A stretch of DNA of 64,000 nucleotides from JBBQDZ01 sp038237515 (GCA_038237515.1 JBBRYP010000005.1:42244-106243), one strand, 5' to 3'; numbered from the stretch's first letter, positions 24,262-33,447 are shown. The notes: generated from the letters alone by a model not told the origin. Numbers and translations are program-made.

Positions 24262-25991
24262 CCCGAGGCCCGGTCGACGATCAGGACGTCGAAGGGCGAG
24301 CCGCGTCGGGGCCGCACCTCGAAGGTGAGCGCCCAATGGCCGACCATGACGAGCGCGGGTGCGGTGCGCTCGAAATACCCGGCGCGCCGTTCCGGGAGGT
24401 GGTAGGCGAGCTGACCCATCTCCATGTCGAGCATCGCGAAGCGCGCGGTCACATCGGCTCCGCGCAGCGGCTTCCCGTCCTTCGTGATCCCGACGGCGAA
24501 GGAGTTCGGCAGCGCAGCGCGGTTCGGCTGGACGTGGAAGTCGAGGCGGTACGGCCCTTTCTCCACAACGCGGGTGACGGGGCCCGGGCCCACTTTCGCG
24601 ATCGCCTTCCCGACCTGCGCGAGCGCCTTCGACGGCGGAGCCAGGCTGGAGAGGACCCCCGCGGCGAAGACGGCTGCAAGCACGAGGCCCACCTCGGCTC
24701 CGACGAGCCGGCGCAGCAGCCCCGAGGCGCGACTGGCCGCCTCCGGCGCGACAGCCGCGGCAGCCAAGCGGGGCCTCGTCCGCAGGAGGTTCACCGAGGC
24801 CAGCGCGACGGCGAGGACGAGCAGGGCGATCTTCAGCACGAGCGCCTTGCCGTAGTTCGTCTGCCACAGCGATCCGAGCGTCGGCAGGTGGACGAGGGAA
24901 GCGCCGATCCCGGAGCCGACGAGGACGATCACGGACGCAAGCGCGATCCGCGAGAAGCGAGGCACCACGACCGAGAGCGCCGCCACGCGAACCACCGCGG
25001 CGGCACTGCGCCAGAGGACGAGCAGCCCGAGCAGGCCTCCGACCCAGATCGAGCCGGCGAGCAGGTGCACCCAGTCCAGCGCGAGCGAGAAGCCGCGCGG
25101 CGAGGTCTGCGACGCGTGGCCTGCGAGGCCCGGCACGAGGAGCACCGCGGCGGCGGCCGCGACGGCCCCGATGATGGCGAGCAACTCGGCGGCGGAGCGC
25201 ACCCGGCGCGATGGGCGGTCGACCGCGATCGCGATTCCCGCCGCGAGCGCGAAGAGGGCGAGCAAGAGCTCGAGGTCGAGGTAACCGCGACCGAACGAGG
25301 AGTCGCGCGCGAGCGGCACCACCGCCCCGAGGTCGAAGGCCGAGCGGAGCGCGAACTGGGCGGTCGCCAGATCCACGTAGACGGGCGTCGCCACGAGCGC
25401 GAGCCCGATTGCGACCGCGAATGCGACCGTGACGGCGCGCAGCGAGGAGCCGGGAAGGCGGGACACGAGTGGCCTCGCGATCGCGATCCGCAACAGGAAG
25501 AGTCCCAGGGCCGACATCACCGAGAGGAAGACGATCCACCTCGCGAAGAGGAGTGACGGCTTCGCCGCGGTCTCGCTCACGGACGGGATCACGAACTGCG
25601 GCGCCGGACCGGGATTGGGGCCGACCGCAAAGGTGAAAGCGCCGCGGACGGGATGCCCGTCGGCCGAGATCACCCGCCAGAAGACGAGGTACCAGCCCTC
25701 GCCGAGGAAGCGGAGGGGCGTCACGAGCTGCCGGGGATCCCCAGCCGCGCGTGCCGGCCGGCCGTCGCTCACCTGATGACCGCCCGCGTCGGTGACGGAG
25801 ACGATCGCGAACCGCGGCTCGATCGGCTCGCTGTAGGTGAGCGCGAGCCTGCCGGGCGAGCTGTTGACGACGACGCTCGCGGACGGGACCGTCCGGAGGA
25901 GCGCGGCGTGCGCCGAGGCTGCCGCCGGAAGCACGAGCGCAACCGCCGACCCAGCGGCGAGAGCTGCAAGGGCGCCGCGCCGCGCGGTCAT
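24258..25991 (-). CDS. CopC-CopD-YtkA fusion, copper-handling membrane protein
   Basis: A 577-residue fusion. After a signal peptide ending AAASAHAALL, a CopC domain follows, with the N-terminal histidine ligand, the YSEPIEPRF block and the DGHPVRGAFTF ending. The CopD membrane domain has about eight helices (LDWVHLLAGSIWVGGLLGLL). A C-terminal periplasmic YtkA-like domain (about residues 480-577) contains FAMLDMEMGQLAYHLPE with methionines and a histidine. CopC/CopD proteins bind periplasmic copper and move it inward. ATG at 25991 overlaps the lipoprotein stop as ATGA. Confidence 0.88.
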   Translation of the reverse strand: MTARRGALAALAAGSAVALVLPAAASAHAALLRTVPSASVVVNSSPGRLALTYSEPIEPRFAIVSVTDAGGHQVSDGRPARAAGDPRQLVTPLRFLGEGWYLVFWRVISADGHPVRGAFTFAVGPNPGPAPQFVIPSVSETAAKPSLLFARWIVFLSVMSALGLFLLRIAIARPLVSRLPGSSLRAVTVAFAVAIGLALVATPVYVDLATAQFALRSAFDLGAVVPLARDSSFGRGYLDLELLLALFALAAGIAIAVDRPSRRVRSAAELLAIIGAVAAAAAVLLVPGLAGHASQTSPRGFSLALDWVHLLAGSIWVGGLLGLLVLWRSAAAVVRVAALSVVVPRFSRIALASVIVLVGSGIGASLVHLPTLGSLWQTNYGKALVLKIALLVLAVALASVNLLRTRPRLAAAAVAPEAASRASGLLRRLVGAEVGLVLAAVFAAGVLSSLAPPSKALAQVGKAIAKVGPGPVTRVVEKGPYRLDFHVQPNRAALPNSFAVGITKDGKPLRGADVTARFAMLDMEMGQLAYHLPERRAGYFERTAPALVMVGHWALTFEVRPRRGSPFDVLIVDRASG

Positions 25992-26836
25992 CCGACTTTC
26001 AACGTGAACGGGGCGGTCAGGACGTGGCCGTCGGCGCGCGACTGGAGGAAGAGCCGCCAGGTCCCGCTCACCGGTAGGAGGACCCCGACGCGCAGCCGCC
26101 CCGGCCGCACCGAGCTGCCGGTGATCCGTGACGGCCCGAGGACGCTCGTGCACCCGCTCGTGGCGGTGCCGCACACATGCGTGTGGAAGTAGTCGAGCGA
26201 TCCAGCGCGGAAGAAGATCGCATGGGCAAGTGCGCCGAACCAGGGGCTGAAGCGAGCCCGCCGGCCGCGCGGATTCGTGACGGTGATGGTGAGGAATGCC
26301 GGCTCGATCGCCCGCAGGCGCGGTCGCCCGTGGAGCACGAACCGGTAGCCGCCGACCTTCGTCACGCTCGCGAACGGAGGCAGCGGCTCCGGCTTCGCCC
26401 CCGATCCGACCTGGATGCGGCCGAAGAGCTGGAAGTTTCGCGGCCCGCTCGCGGCCGAGGCCGGATACGCATCGACGACGACGCGGTAGCTGCCGGCCGA
26501 GGGGAAAACCACCTCCTCGGAGACCTTTCCGTCCGCGACGACCGGCGGGTGCCGGTGGATGATCGTCGCGAGGTCGCTCCGGACCAGAATCAGATGGATG
26601 CCAGTGTGCGGCCCGGAACCGCTCCTGTAGGCGGTCAGCCGCCGTCCCGACGGCTGCAGGATGGTGAAGGAGATCCGTACGGGCTTGCCCGGCTCGACGC
26701 GGGCCGAGGGGGTGAAGCCGGCGAGCCGGTAGATCCGCGCCGGCCGGATCGTCGGCGTCTGCGGCCCGGCGGCGGAGCCGCAGGCCGCGAGTACGAGCAC
26801 CGCCGGTGCCAGCAGAAGCAGATGGCTCCGGGTCAC
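25988..26836 (-). CDS. Secreted lipoprotein with histidine-rich blocks
   Basis: A 282-residue lipoprotein with a signal peptide ending in a lipobox (LAACGS, Cys19). Two histidine-containing stretches, GPHTGIHLILVRSD with IIHRHPP, and LAHAIFFRAGSLDYFHTHVCG, suggest metal binding. The rest is beta-rich. It sits directly upstream of the CopC-CopD fusion with an ATGA overlap, so it probably delivers or senses copper outside the membrane. I do not know a named family. GTG at 26836 overlaps the stop of the preceding gene. Confidence 0.8.
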   Translation of the reverse strand: MTRSHLLLLAPAVLVLAACGSAAGPQTPTIRPARIYRLAGFTPSARVEPGKPVRISFTILQPSGRRLTAYRSGSGPHTGIHLILVRSDLATIIHRHPPVVADGKVSEEVVFPSAGSYRVVVDAYPASAASGPRNFQLFGRIQVGSGAKPEPLPPFASVTKVGGYRFVLHGRPRLRAIEPAFLTITVTNPRGRRARFSPWFGALAHAIFFRAGSLDYFHTHVCGTATSGCTSVLGPSRITGSSVRPGRLRVGVLLPVSGTWRLFLQSRADGHVLTAPFTLKVG

Positions 26837-27435
26837 AGGCCCCTCGAGAAGAGGTAGCGGACGTGCGGGCGGACGTAGCCGCCCACCTCGAGTACGACCT
26901 GCGCGTGGCGGCGAAGCGGGATCGCGCGCAGGTCACCCCTCCAGCGGCGGCCGGAGACGAAGGCCGCCACGCGCCCGCGAAAGCCGACGAGGGCGTTGCG
27001 GGAGAGAGGCTGGCCCCACACCTCGAAGGCCTCCCCGAGTGTCGGTGGCCGTCCCGCCTCGAGCTCGAAGACACCGGTCGGCTCGCGTGTACGTAGCGCG
27101 TAGGAGCAGCGGCCCCCGAGAACGTACGCGCCGCTCCGCCGGAGCGGGGCAGCGAGTCCGATGCCGGCCGGCACGAGCACGACTAAGCGGTTCGCGAAGA
27201 TCTCGAGGTGCGCGCCGTAGCGCCGCCGAGAAGTGGTCGTGCAGCGATGGGTGCCGATCGAGCGTCCCGCCGCAGCTGCGTCTCCCGGCAGCGGGTGGTA
27301 CAGCGAGCCGGCCCCGATCGGCCTCGGCACAGGAAGTCGCGCCCCCGCGGACGGTATGAGGAACATGCACGAGCCGAGCCCGGCTCCCCAGAGCACGGAT
27401 CTCCTCGCAGCTTTCTTCTGGGCAGGCTGGAGCAC
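26833..27435 (-). CDS. Secreted protein, first gene of copper-type operon, unknown
   Basis: An exported protein of about 200 residues with no recognised domain. It contains TGVFELEAGRPPTLGEAFEVWG and a basic C-terminus (RPHVRYLFSRGL), which reads like a beta-rich periplasmic fold. The start is uncertain. GTG at 27435 gives a signal peptide with a KKAARR n-region; GTG at 27396 has the best ribosome-binding site (GAGGAG) but loses that region; ATG at 27366 is a third option. Its stop overlaps the lipoprotein start. Confidence 0.65.
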   Translation of the reverse strand: MLQPAQKKAARRSVLWGAGLGSCMFLIPSAGARLPVPRPIGAGSLYHPLPGDAAAAGRSIGTHRCTTTSRRRYGAHLEIFANRLVVLVPAGIGLAAPLRRSGAYVLGGRCSYALRTREPTGVFELEAGRPPTLGEAFEVWGQPLSRNALVGFRGRVAAFVSGRRWRGDLRAIPLRRHAQVVLEVGGYVRPHVRYLFSRGL

Positions 27436-27533
27436 TTGGGCTCTTGATTCGTGCAGGCGATGCCGCGACGTCGCCGCACCCCCGAGCGGCAACCGACGAG
27501 GTGCACCCTCAGGAAGGATGGAGACGCGCTGCC

Positions 27534-28472
27534 ATGGGTGTCAAGGGACAACGGACGCTCCTCCCCGCCCGCAGACGCGCCGCGGCAGCGGCGGCCCTGA
27601 TCTCGCTACTCGCCGCACCGGCCGCTCGCGCCGCCGACGAGGTGCCGCGATCGGCGCTCGGCTCGAGCTGGAGTGCGCCGCCGGTCGTCCTGGCGGGGGC
27701 GGCTCTCGTCGCCCTGCTCTTCGCGCAGGCGTTCGTCCGTCTCCGGCGCCGGGGTCGCTCCGATCTGGCCGGATGGAGACGCGCTGCGCTCTTCGCGGCC
27801 GGGCTCGCGCTCGGCGTCCTGCCGCTCGTCTCGCCCCTCGACCCCATCGGCGAGGACTACCTCCTGTCGGCGCACATGCTCCAACACGTGCTGATCTCCG
27901 ATCTGTCGCCGGCTCTCCTCGTGCTCGCGGTGCGAGGCCCACTCGTCTTCTTCCTCCTGCCGAGGCCGGTGCTTCGAACCCTCGCGCCCCTCCGCCCGCT
28001 GCGCGCGTGCCTGCGCGCGCTCCTCAACCCCTGGGTGACCTTCTGGCTTTGGGTGGCGGTCATCGTGGGCTGGCACGTCCCGAAGCTCTACGACTACGCC
28101 CTCGCCCACGAGCATGTTCACCAACTCGAGCATGCGAGTTTCGTCCTCGTCGGCGCCCTCGCCTGGACGCAGCTCGTCGACCCGGCACGTCGCGGCCGAC
28201 CCTCGCGGGGCGGGCGGATCGCCTTCGCGATCGGCATGCTGGCGCTGAGTCATCCTGTCGTCGAGGGCCTCCTCTTCAGCGGTACGCCGGCCTATGCGCC
28301 CTACGCCCGGCAGCCGGAGCGCCTGCTCGGCCTGTCGCCGCTCGCCGACCAGCGCCTGGCGGCTGGCGTGATGTTCTCCGAGCAGCTCGCGACCGTCGGT
28401 AGCTGCATCGTCGTCCTCCTCTGGCCGGCCCTACGCCGCCTGCACGCGCTGCCCCAGGGCGTCGAGCGTTAG
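27534..28472 (+). CDS. ctaG: CtaG-like cytochrome c oxidase assembly protein (caa3 type)
   Basis: A 312-residue membrane protein of the caa3_CtaG family, involved in copper-centre assembly of cytochrome oxidase. After a signal-like N-terminus, blocks SAHMLQHVLISDLSPALLVL, WVAVIVGWHVPKLYDYAL and HQLEHASFVLVGALAW hold the conserved histidines. It is divergent from the copper-type operon, which fits a shared role in copper supply. ATG at 27534 is chosen; an in-frame GTG at 27501 would add 11 residues. Confidence 0.88.
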   Translation: MGVKGQRTLLPARRRAAAAAALISLLAAPAARAADEVPRSALGSSWSAPPVVLAGAALVALLFAQAFVRLRRRGRSDLAGWRRAALFAAGLALGVLPLVSPLDPIGEDYLLSAHMLQHVLISDLSPALLVLAVRGPLVFFLLPRPVLRTLAPLRPLRACLRALLNPWVTFWLWVAVIVGWHVPKLYDYALAHEHVHQLEHASFVLVGALAWTQLVDPARRGRPSRGGRIAFAIGMLALSHPVVEGLLFSGTPAYAPYARQPERLLGLSPLADQRLAAGVMFSEQLATVGSCIVVLLWPALRRLHALPQGVER

Positions 28473-28512
28473 CCGAGCTCGAACCCGCTAATGCGGGCCT
28501 CGGATCTCGGCT
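28471..28512 (+). terminator. Nested hairpin after ctaG
   Basis: Outer arms AGCCGAG (28471-28477) and CTCGGCT (28506-28512) enclose an inner CCCGC / GCGGG stem. It starts within the ctaG stop region and precedes the DUF1800 operon. There is no U-tract, so the terminator role is inferred. Confidence 0.4.
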
Positions 28513-28674
28513 GCGGCCAACGCGACCGCCTGCCGTCCCTTCCGGCGTTCCGAAAACTCCCGTGTCACGCCGGTGGAGCGGGGCGTCGACGGGCTCGACC
28601 GTGACATCTCGCCTCCGGGTATGAGGCAGCGAGGTTTTGCAGTCCCCTTACATCCCCGTGACGAACCCCGGGCA

Positions 28675-30030
28675 ATGCGGGGCTACAACCCGCCCGTGCC
28701 CCGCACCGAGATTCCGGTCTACAAGCGCAGTTTCGGCGCCGAGCAGGCAGAGCGGCTCCTGTGGCGCGCCGGCTTCGGGCCACGGCGCGGTGACGCCGCG
28801 AAGCTGGCGAAGCTCGGCGTCACCGGCGCAGTCAGGAGCCTGACGAACCCACCGGCGCTCCAGCTCGCTGGGCCGGAGCCGAAGGACGAGCGCGGGCGGC
28901 CGCTCGCGCCGGCCGACGCGGTCGGTCACGACCACCTCTGGTGGCTCGACCGGATGGTGCGCGGAAACCAGCAGCTCGTGGAGCGCATGACGCTCGTCTG
29001 GCACGACTGGTTCGCCACCTCGACCGTGGGCGTCAAGTCGCAGCAGCTGATGCTCGACCAGAACGAGACCCTGCGCGCGGGGGCCCTCGGGTCCTTCAAG
29101 GACCTGCTCCTGAACGTCACGAGAGACCCGGCGATGCTCGTCTGGCTCTCCGGCGTCCAGAACTCGCGCCTGAAGCCGAACGAGAACTACGGGCGCGAGG
29201 TGATGGAGCTCTTCACGCTCGGCGTCAACCGCGGCTACACCGAGTCTGACGTCCGGGAGCAGGCGCGCGCGCTGACGGGCTTCCGCGCCGAGCGCAACAA
29301 GGGCACGGGGTACTACAACTTCCGCTACGAGCCGCGCCTCCACGACGACGGACAGAAGACGATCTTCGGCAAGAGCGGCGCGTTCGACTGGCAGGACACC
29401 TGCCGCCTCTGCCTCGGGAACAAGAGCCACCCGTCCTATTTCGTGCGCAAGCTCTGGAGCTACTTCGTTCCCACCGCGGTGGGGCCGAAGACGCAGGCCG
29501 GCCTCGAGCGCCTCTACCTGAACGGTTACCAGGTCAGGCCCGTCGTGGAGGCGATCCTGCAGCACCCCGACCTCTACAACGGGCCGCGGATGACGAAGCC
29601 GCCGGTGGTCTACACGGCCGGGCTGCTCCGCGCCGCCGGCCGCGGGGTCGACACGAGCTACTGGTGGCGCCTCGACGCCCTTGCCGGGCAACGGCTCTTC
29701 TACCCTCCGAACGTAGCCGGCTGGAACGACGACCGCTGGCTCGACACCTCGACCTTCCGGGGAAGGTGGTTCGCGACCGCCCTCGCGTTCGAGCCGTACC
29801 GGACGGACGAGCGCTCCGGCGGCGACCATCCGAGCGACTCGAAGCAGCTCCTCTCGCGCGCCCTCTCGTTCCTCGGGAACCCCACGATCACCCCCGAGAC
29901 GCAGAAGCTGCTGCTTGGATTCGCGAAGGCAGCCCTGCCGCAGGCCCACGGACACGGCAACCCGCCCGCCGTCGTCGAGGACGCGCTCCGACACCTGATC
30001 GCCGTCTCCCCGGACTATCAGACCAGCTGA
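28675..30030 (+). CDS. DUF1800 family protein
   Basis: A 451-residue protein of the DUF1800 family, which is commonly encoded next to DUF1501 genes. Typical blocks are ERLLWRAGFGPRRGD near the N-terminus, LVERMTLVWHDWFATS, NENYGREVMELFTLGVNRGY and LWSYFVP. No signal peptide is evident. The function is unknown; the pair is suspected to act at or outside the membrane because its partner has a Tat signal. ATG at 28675 or GTG at 28696 (start VPRTEIP) are both possible. Its stop overlaps the next start as TGATG. Confidence 0.88.
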   Translation: MRGYNPPVPRTEIPVYKRSFGAEQAERLLWRAGFGPRRGDAAKLAKLGVTGAVRSLTNPPALQLAGPEPKDERGRPLAPADAVGHDHLWWLDRMVRGNQQLVERMTLVWHDWFATSTVGVKSQQLMLDQNETLRAGALGSFKDLLLNVTRDPAMLVWLSGVQNSRLKPNENYGREVMELFTLGVNRGYTESDVREQARALTGFRAERNKGTGYYNFRYEPRLHDDGQKTIFGKSGAFDWQDTCRLCLGNKSHPSYFVRKLWSYFVPTAVGPKTQAGLERLYLNGYQVRPVVEAILQHPDLYNGPRMTKPPVVYTAGLLRAAGRGVDTSYWWRLDALAGQRLFYPPNVAGWNDDRWLDTSTFRGRWFATALAFEPYRTDERSGGDHPSDSKQLLSRALSFLGNPTITPETQKLLLGFAKAALPQAHGHGNPPAVVEDALRHLIAVSPDYQTS

Positions 30031-31433
30031 TGCGCGCCTGCGACTGCAACGACCACTCACGGACCGAGCTGATCCGGCGCGCCGTCGCCGAGGCGGGCCG
30101 GGGGCTGCCCTCGATCGAGCCGGGGATGCCTCTCCCCGCGGGCACGGGGCTCTCGCGGCGTAGCTTCCTGACCCGATCGGCCGGTCTCGCCCTGTCCGTC
30201 TACGGGGGTACCCGCCTCGCCGCCGCTGCGCTCGACGGCGGCATCGCCAGGGCCGCAGCGCTGGCGGGCAACGACCGCGTCCTCGTCTCGGTCTTCCTCG
30301 ACGGTGGCATCGACGCCCTCTCGCTCCTCTTCCCGGACGGCGATCCCCGCTACCGCTCCCTCCGCCCGAAGCTCGCGCTGCCACACGACCAGGGAATAGC
30401 CTTCCCCGCCGACAGCCGGCTACTCTGGCACCCCTCCGCGGGCGGTTTCTCGACGCTCTTCAACGAGGGGAAGATGGCGGTCATGCCAGCCATCGGCTAC
30501 GACCACCCCGACAAGTCTCACTTCACCTCGCGCCACTATTGGGAGGTCGGTGCGATCAACCCGGGGCTGCAATCGGGATGGCTCGGCCGCTTCCTGGACG
30601 TGAACGGCAGCGCGGACAACCCCCTCCAGGGACTGTCCCTCGACACGCGCCTCCAGCCCGCGCTCGCGAGCGTCAAAGTGCCCGTCGCCTCGCTCGAGAG
30701 CCCCGACCAGTACCAGTTCACGCTTCCGGCGAAGTTCGCGGCGCCGCTGCCGCTCGAGCGGCAGATGCTGGTCGCAGTCGGCAACCTCGGAGCGGTTCAT
30801 GCGCGCTCCAAGGATGCAGGACTACGCGCCGCCGGAGAGACCGCGCAGCAGGTGAACCGGCTACGGGCCCAGCTCAAGCCCTTCAGCGGCACAGACGGCG
30901 AGGGCACGATCAAGAGCCCCGTCGCCTACCCGCAGTCGGCAGACGAATTCCCACACCGGCTGGCGGGGCTCGCCGCGATGCTCGGCGTCGGCCTTCCGAT
31001 CCGCTGCGTGGCCCTCCGCGCCCCCGGCATGTACGACACGCACGCGAACCAGGCGACGGGACTCTCCCAGGCGATCAAGCTCACCGCCGACTCGCTCCTC
31101 TCGTTCCAGCGCGACCTCGAGGCGCGGAAGCTCGCCGACCGGGTCGTCGTCCACGTCTGGTCGGAGTTCGGGCGTCGCGCCTCCGAGAACGGCTCGCAGG
31201 GCACCGATCACGGCGCCGCCGGAGTCGGGCTCCTGATCGGGACGCAGGTTCGGAGCGGGCTCGTCGGCGAGTTCCCCGGCCTCTCCGGCGGACTCGACGA
31301 GCAGGGCAACCTGCGGGCGACCACCGACTTCCGCGGCGTCTACAGCGGGTTGATCGAACAGTGGCTCCGTGCCGACCCCGCCCCGATCATCCAGAACGCG
31401 AAGTCGTTCGCGCGGCCTGCCCTGATCAAATGA
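30030..31433 (+). CDS. DUF1501 (sulfatase-like fold) protein with Tat signal
   Basis: A 467-residue DUF1501 protein with a twin-arginine signal near residues 42-60 (LSRRSFLTRSAGLALSVYGG), so it is exported folded. Family features include VFLDGGIDALSLLFP, SHFTSRHYWE, MYDTHANQATG and the WSEFGRRASENGSQGTDHGA block, which corresponds to the metal-site end of alkaline-phosphatase-like folds. The enzymatic activity is unproven. It overlaps the DUF1800 gene before it and the cupredoxin gene after it, so the three form an operon. Confidence 0.9.
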   Translation: MRACDCNDHSRTELIRRAVAEAGRGLPSIEPGMPLPAGTGLSRRSFLTRSAGLALSVYGGTRLAAAALDGGIARAAALAGNDRVLVSVFLDGGIDALSLLFPDGDPRYRSLRPKLALPHDQGIAFPADSRLLWHPSAGGFSTLFNEGKMAVMPAIGYDHPDKSHFTSRHYWEVGAINPGLQSGWLGRFLDVNGSADNPLQGLSLDTRLQPALASVKVPVASLESPDQYQFTLPAKFAAPLPLERQMLVAVGNLGAVHARSKDAGLRAAGETAQQVNRLRAQLKPFSGTDGEGTIKSPVAYPQSADEFPHRLAGLAAMLGVGLPIRCVALRAPGMYDTHANQATGLSQAIKLTADSLLSFQRDLEARKLADRVVVHVWSEFGRRASENGSQGTDHGAAGVGLLIGTQVRSGLVGEFPGLSGGLDEQGNLRATTDFRGVYSGLIEQWLRADPAPIIQNAKSFARPALIK

Positions 31434-31792
31434 TGCGTCGCGGGGCTCTCGCCGCCGCCGTCCTCGCCTCTTTGGCGGCTGCGCTGCCGGCCGCGGCGCT
31501 CGCTCCGCCTGCGAGGGTCCAGGTCGTCGCCGACGAGTTCCACCTGACACTGTCCCGCCCGTCCATCAAGGCCGGCGCGGCGATCGTCCAGCTCGTGAAC
31601 TACGGAGAGGATCCGCACGACCTGCGACTGCGCCGGACGGGCGGCACGCGCACCTACGCGATCCGCGAGCTCGCTCCCGGCGCGGACGCCGATCTGGAGG
31701 CGAAGCTCCTGCCCGGGCGGTTCACGCTCTGGTGCTCGATCGCCGACCATCGTGCGCGCGGCATGGTGGCGACGCTGATCGTGAAGCGTTGA
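31430..31792 (+). CDS. Secreted cupredoxin (plastocyanin-like)
   Basis: A 120-residue exported protein with a signal peptide ending AAALAPP. Type 1 copper ligands can be placed as His63, Cys102, His107 and Met112 (DPHDL and WCSIADHRARGM). This is a complete blue-copper site. ATG at 31430 overlaps the DUF1501 stop (ATGA), and a second ATG follows immediately. It may carry electrons for, or bring copper to, the DUF1501/DUF1800 products; this is inferred from the operon. Confidence 0.87.
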   Translation: MMRRGALAAAVLASLAAALPAAALAPPARVQVVADEFHLTLSRPSIKAGAAIVQLVNYGEDPHDLRLRRTGGTRTYAIRELAPGADADLEAKLLPGRFTLWCSIADHRARGMVATLIVKR

Positions 31793-31868
31793 CTCCCCGG
31801 CCCGGCGGCCATCCGCCCTTCGTGCCTGTCCTGGCCTCTCGGCGCCTCTCTGAGGTTCGTCTGAGGTC

Positions 31869-31895
31869 TCCCTGAGCCGAGGAACGGCTCAGGGA
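31869..31895. terminator. Bidirectional terminator between convergent genes
   Basis: A perfect 10-bp inverted repeat, TCCCTGAGCC / GGCTCAGGGA, with a 7-nt loop lies between the cupredoxin gene (plus) and the peptidase gene (minus), whose stops face each other. Its position makes termination in both directions likely, although U-tracts are weak. Confidence 0.6.
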
Positions 31896-31932
31896 GGAGG
31901 CGCTCGCGGAGACGGCCCCGGCGGGCGGACGC

Positions 31933-33447
31933 TCAGGCGCCGAGCTCTGCGAGCAGCGGCGCGGTGTCGAGCGGCTCGCAGCCGAGGCGGCCGGCGATCT
32001 CCTCGCTCGAGGGCTTCGTTCCCTCGCGGAAGAGCGCGCGGAGCCGCTCGCCCGTTTCGGGCCGGCGCCACCAGTCCTCCCCGACCTCCCGGACGAGGTA
32101 GCGGCGGAGCTGCGCCGACCGGATCCAGGCACGGAGGTAGTCGGCCGAGTAGAAGCCTGCGTCCATGTCGGCGAGGTAGTTGTCGGAGCGGTAGACCAGC
32201 CCGGTCGCGTCGCTCAGGCGCTCGGAGTAGCCGCCGGAGGTTCCTCGATCCTCTGCGAAGCGCGACCAGAACTCGAGCTCGAACTGCAGCTTCGCCTCGT
32301 AGCGCCGGAACAGGAGCGCCTCGAGGAACACCGTCGCCTCCGCGTTCTCCGCCGCCTCCGCGTCCGCGAGGCCGAAGTACTCGGCGTGCCAGGCCGGCTC
32401 GCGGGTGATCGCCTCGAAGATGTACGAGTAGATCTCGGTGAGCGCGTGATCGCGCGAGAGGCGCCGGAACGTGTACGGCAGATCGGGGTCGCAGCCGGCG
32501 TAGTGGAGCGCGTGCCCCGCTTCGTGGAGGAAGGCCTGGTAGTCGTGCAGGCCGCCCTGCGCTCGCGTGATCAGGTGCACGACCTTCGGAGGGTCGGAGG
32601 CGATCACACACGCCCGCGGCGCCTTCTGCGGCCGATCGTCGACGTCGAGGCGGATGTTCGGCTCGGACTCGAGCTCGAAGCCTAGGTTCGTCAGCGTGTC
32701 GAAGCAGACCCGGGTCGCACGCTCCTTGGTGTAGATGGCGGCCAGCGGCGAGAGCCGGCGCATGTACGCCGAGTGGAACGACAGCGGCCGCTGCTCCCGC
32801 TCGGGGCCGAGCAGGCGAGCGAACCACCGCTCGCGCATCGCCTCGTAAGCGTGCCTCGAATCCTCGCTCACCCGCCGGAGCGCCGCAGAGAGCTCCCGCA
32901 GGGAGATTCCCTTCTCCTCCTCGTTTCGCTCGACTGGATCGTCGATGCCCGAGAGCTCGGCAGAGAGTGGCTCGGAATCGCGAAGCAGGGACAGCCGGTC
33001 CGGGTTCAGGAGCGCCGAAGCCTCAGCCTGCAGCGCTCCGAGCTCCTCGCGGTCGCGATACTCGGGCAGCACGGCGAGCCGCGCCTGCGCGCTTCGGAGC
33101 GGCAGCTCCTCGCCGCGGAAGACGACCCTGCTCGCGAGCTCCGCGTTCTCGAGCGCGTCCTCGCGCTCCGCGAGCTCCGCCGAAACGAGGCCGCCCTCGC
33201 AGGTCTTCCGAAGCCTGTAGAGCCGCTCGCGATCCTGCGCCGAGCCCGCTTCGCCCTCCGCCTGCCGGAGCGACGCGAGCTGCTCGCGCGTGAAGAGGCT
33301 CGCGTAGCGGGCGATGATCCCGGCCTGCTCGGAGACCTCCTTCTCCCCCACCCGGACGGCGCGACCCTCCTCGGAGCGCTCGAACAGGAAGCGCTGGAGC
33401 TGCTGTTCGAACTCGGCGGGCTTCAGGATCGGAGGCGCGACTGGCAC
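31933..33447 (-). CDS. M3-like zinc metallopeptidase
   Basis: A soluble protein of about 504 residues. The zinc motif HEAGH is at residues 308-312 within FLHEAGHALHYAG, and a downstream glutamate (ALTEIYSYIFEA) can be the third ligand, as in M3 oligopeptidases. The N-terminal half is helical and charged. The start is uncertain: GTG at 33447 gives MPVAPPILKPAEF; ATG at 33516 would add 23 basic residues. Neither has a clear ribosome-binding site. The peptide substrate is unknown. Confidence 0.75.
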   Translation of the reverse strand: MPVAPPILKPAEFEQQLQRFLFERSEEGRAVRVGEKEVSEQAGIIARYASLFTREQLASLRQAEGEAGSAQDRERLYRLRKTCEGGLVSAELAEREDALENAELASRVVFRGEELPLRSAQARLAVLPEYRDREELGALQAEASALLNPDRLSLLRDSEPLSAELSGIDDPVERNEEEKGISLRELSAALRRVSEDSRHAYEAMRERWFARLLGPEREQRPLSFHSAYMRRLSPLAAIYTKERATRVCFDTLTNLGFELESEPNIRLDVDDRPQKAPRACVIASDPPKVVHLITRAQGGLHDYQAFLHEAGHALHYAGCDPDLPYTFRRLSRDHALTEIYSYIFEAITREPAWHAEYFGLADAEAAENAEATVFLEALLFRRYEAKLQFELEFWSRFAEDRGTSGGYSERLSDATGLVYRSDNYLADMDAGFYSADYLRAWIRSAQLRRYLVREVGEDWWRRPETGERLRALFREGTKPSSEEIAGRLGCEPLDTAPLLAELGA

